DNA of 22,759 nucleotides from an uncultured Eubacterium sp. (GTDB taxonomy: Bacteria > Bacillota_A > Clostridia > Lachnospirales > Lachnospiraceae), in NCBI GenBank assembly GCA_910589045.1, contig CAJUSH010000048.1:1-22759 (forward strand). Direction: 5' to 3'. Positions 22,648-22,759 of the stretch are shown here, in pieces. Position 1 is the stretch's first letter, and every line of letters starts with the position of its first letter. Position numbers and translations under genes: made by a program. The notes under the pieces were generated by a model that searched no databases, was not told where the DNA came from, and saw only the letters and a list, made by a program, of their open reading frames with translations.

Positions 22648-22759
22648 ATGGAAATTGTACAGGCTGCAAAGGACAATTTGACAGAGCTAATGTCCTTTTA
22701 CAGTGTAATGTGTAATGTCCTTGGTGAAAAAAGTTTCCTGCCAAACGGGGATAAAGGTG
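22648..22759 (+). CDS. Probable GNAT acetyltransferase, 5' part only
   Basis: ATG 22648 follows AAGGTGGTG (22632-22640). The 37 visible residues (MEIVQAAKDNLTELMSFYSV, then MCNVLGEKSFLPNGDKG) resemble the first strand and helix of GNAT-family N-acetyltransferases of Firmicutes. The window ends before the acetyl-CoA-binding motif, so the family is a tentative call. A change to lower GC at this gene suggests a unit separate from the sugar operon. Confidence 0.5.
   Translation, partial: MEIVQAAKDNLTELMSFYSVMCNVLGEKSFLPNGDKG

Overview
The window looks like a chromosomal segment of a gut Firmicute of the Lachnospiraceae type (Clostridium cluster XIVa). The basis is strong GGAGG-type ribosome binding sites, low-GC gaps between moderately GC-rich genes, FecCD, RbsABC and PduP-like proteins of clostridial character, and a clostridial small serine recombinase with its usual HTH/SHOCT partner. 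All credible genes are on the + strand. I ran no database search, so family names rest on motifs and recognition.

Region 1 (1-3180) is mobile-element debris: the ATPase end of an ABC exporter whose homology stops abruptly at base ~68, a frameshifted winged-helix regulator, an HTH-SHOCT fusion ORF and an intact 435-aa serine recombinase.

Region 2 (3181-7451) is a complete ferric-siderophore-type ABC uptake operon in the order permease, permease, ATPase, binding lipoprotein. It has a good sigma-A promoter, an 18-bp perfect palindrome, a long 5'-UTR hairpin and an apparent non-canonical AUU start codon on the first permease.

Region 3 (7452-9930) is a graveyard: a multiply frameshifted histidine kinase, a heavy-metal P-type ATPase lacking its N-terminus and an internal C-terminal block, and a 102-bp recombinase remnant made of two separated pieces of a gene like the one at 1873-3180.

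Region 4 (9957-22460) is the most interesting part. Two consecutive + strand units look functionally linked. Unit A encodes a PduP/EutE-like CoA-acylating aldehyde dehydrogenase, a solute-binding-protein homologue with no signal peptide, and an iron-dependent alcohol dehydrogenase, and ends in a terminator. Unit B follows a 500-bp AT-rich control region that carries a helically phased CTAAAC repeat array. It encodes a ribose-type ABC importer (lipoprotein, double ATPase, permease), methylthioribose kinase (MtnK), methylthioribose-1-phosphate isomerase (MtnA), and DhaK and DhaL dihydroxyacetone-kinase subunits with unusual active-site neighbours. Inferred flow: import of a free pentose derivative (5-methylthioribose, 5-deoxyribose or a relative), C1 phosphorylation, aldose-ketose isomerisation, cleavage to DHAP plus an aldehyde, and disposal of the aldehyde by the two dehydrogenases. 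No aldolase is visible in the window, and the role of DhaKL is unexplained. The window ends in the first codons of a probable GNAT acetyltransferase.
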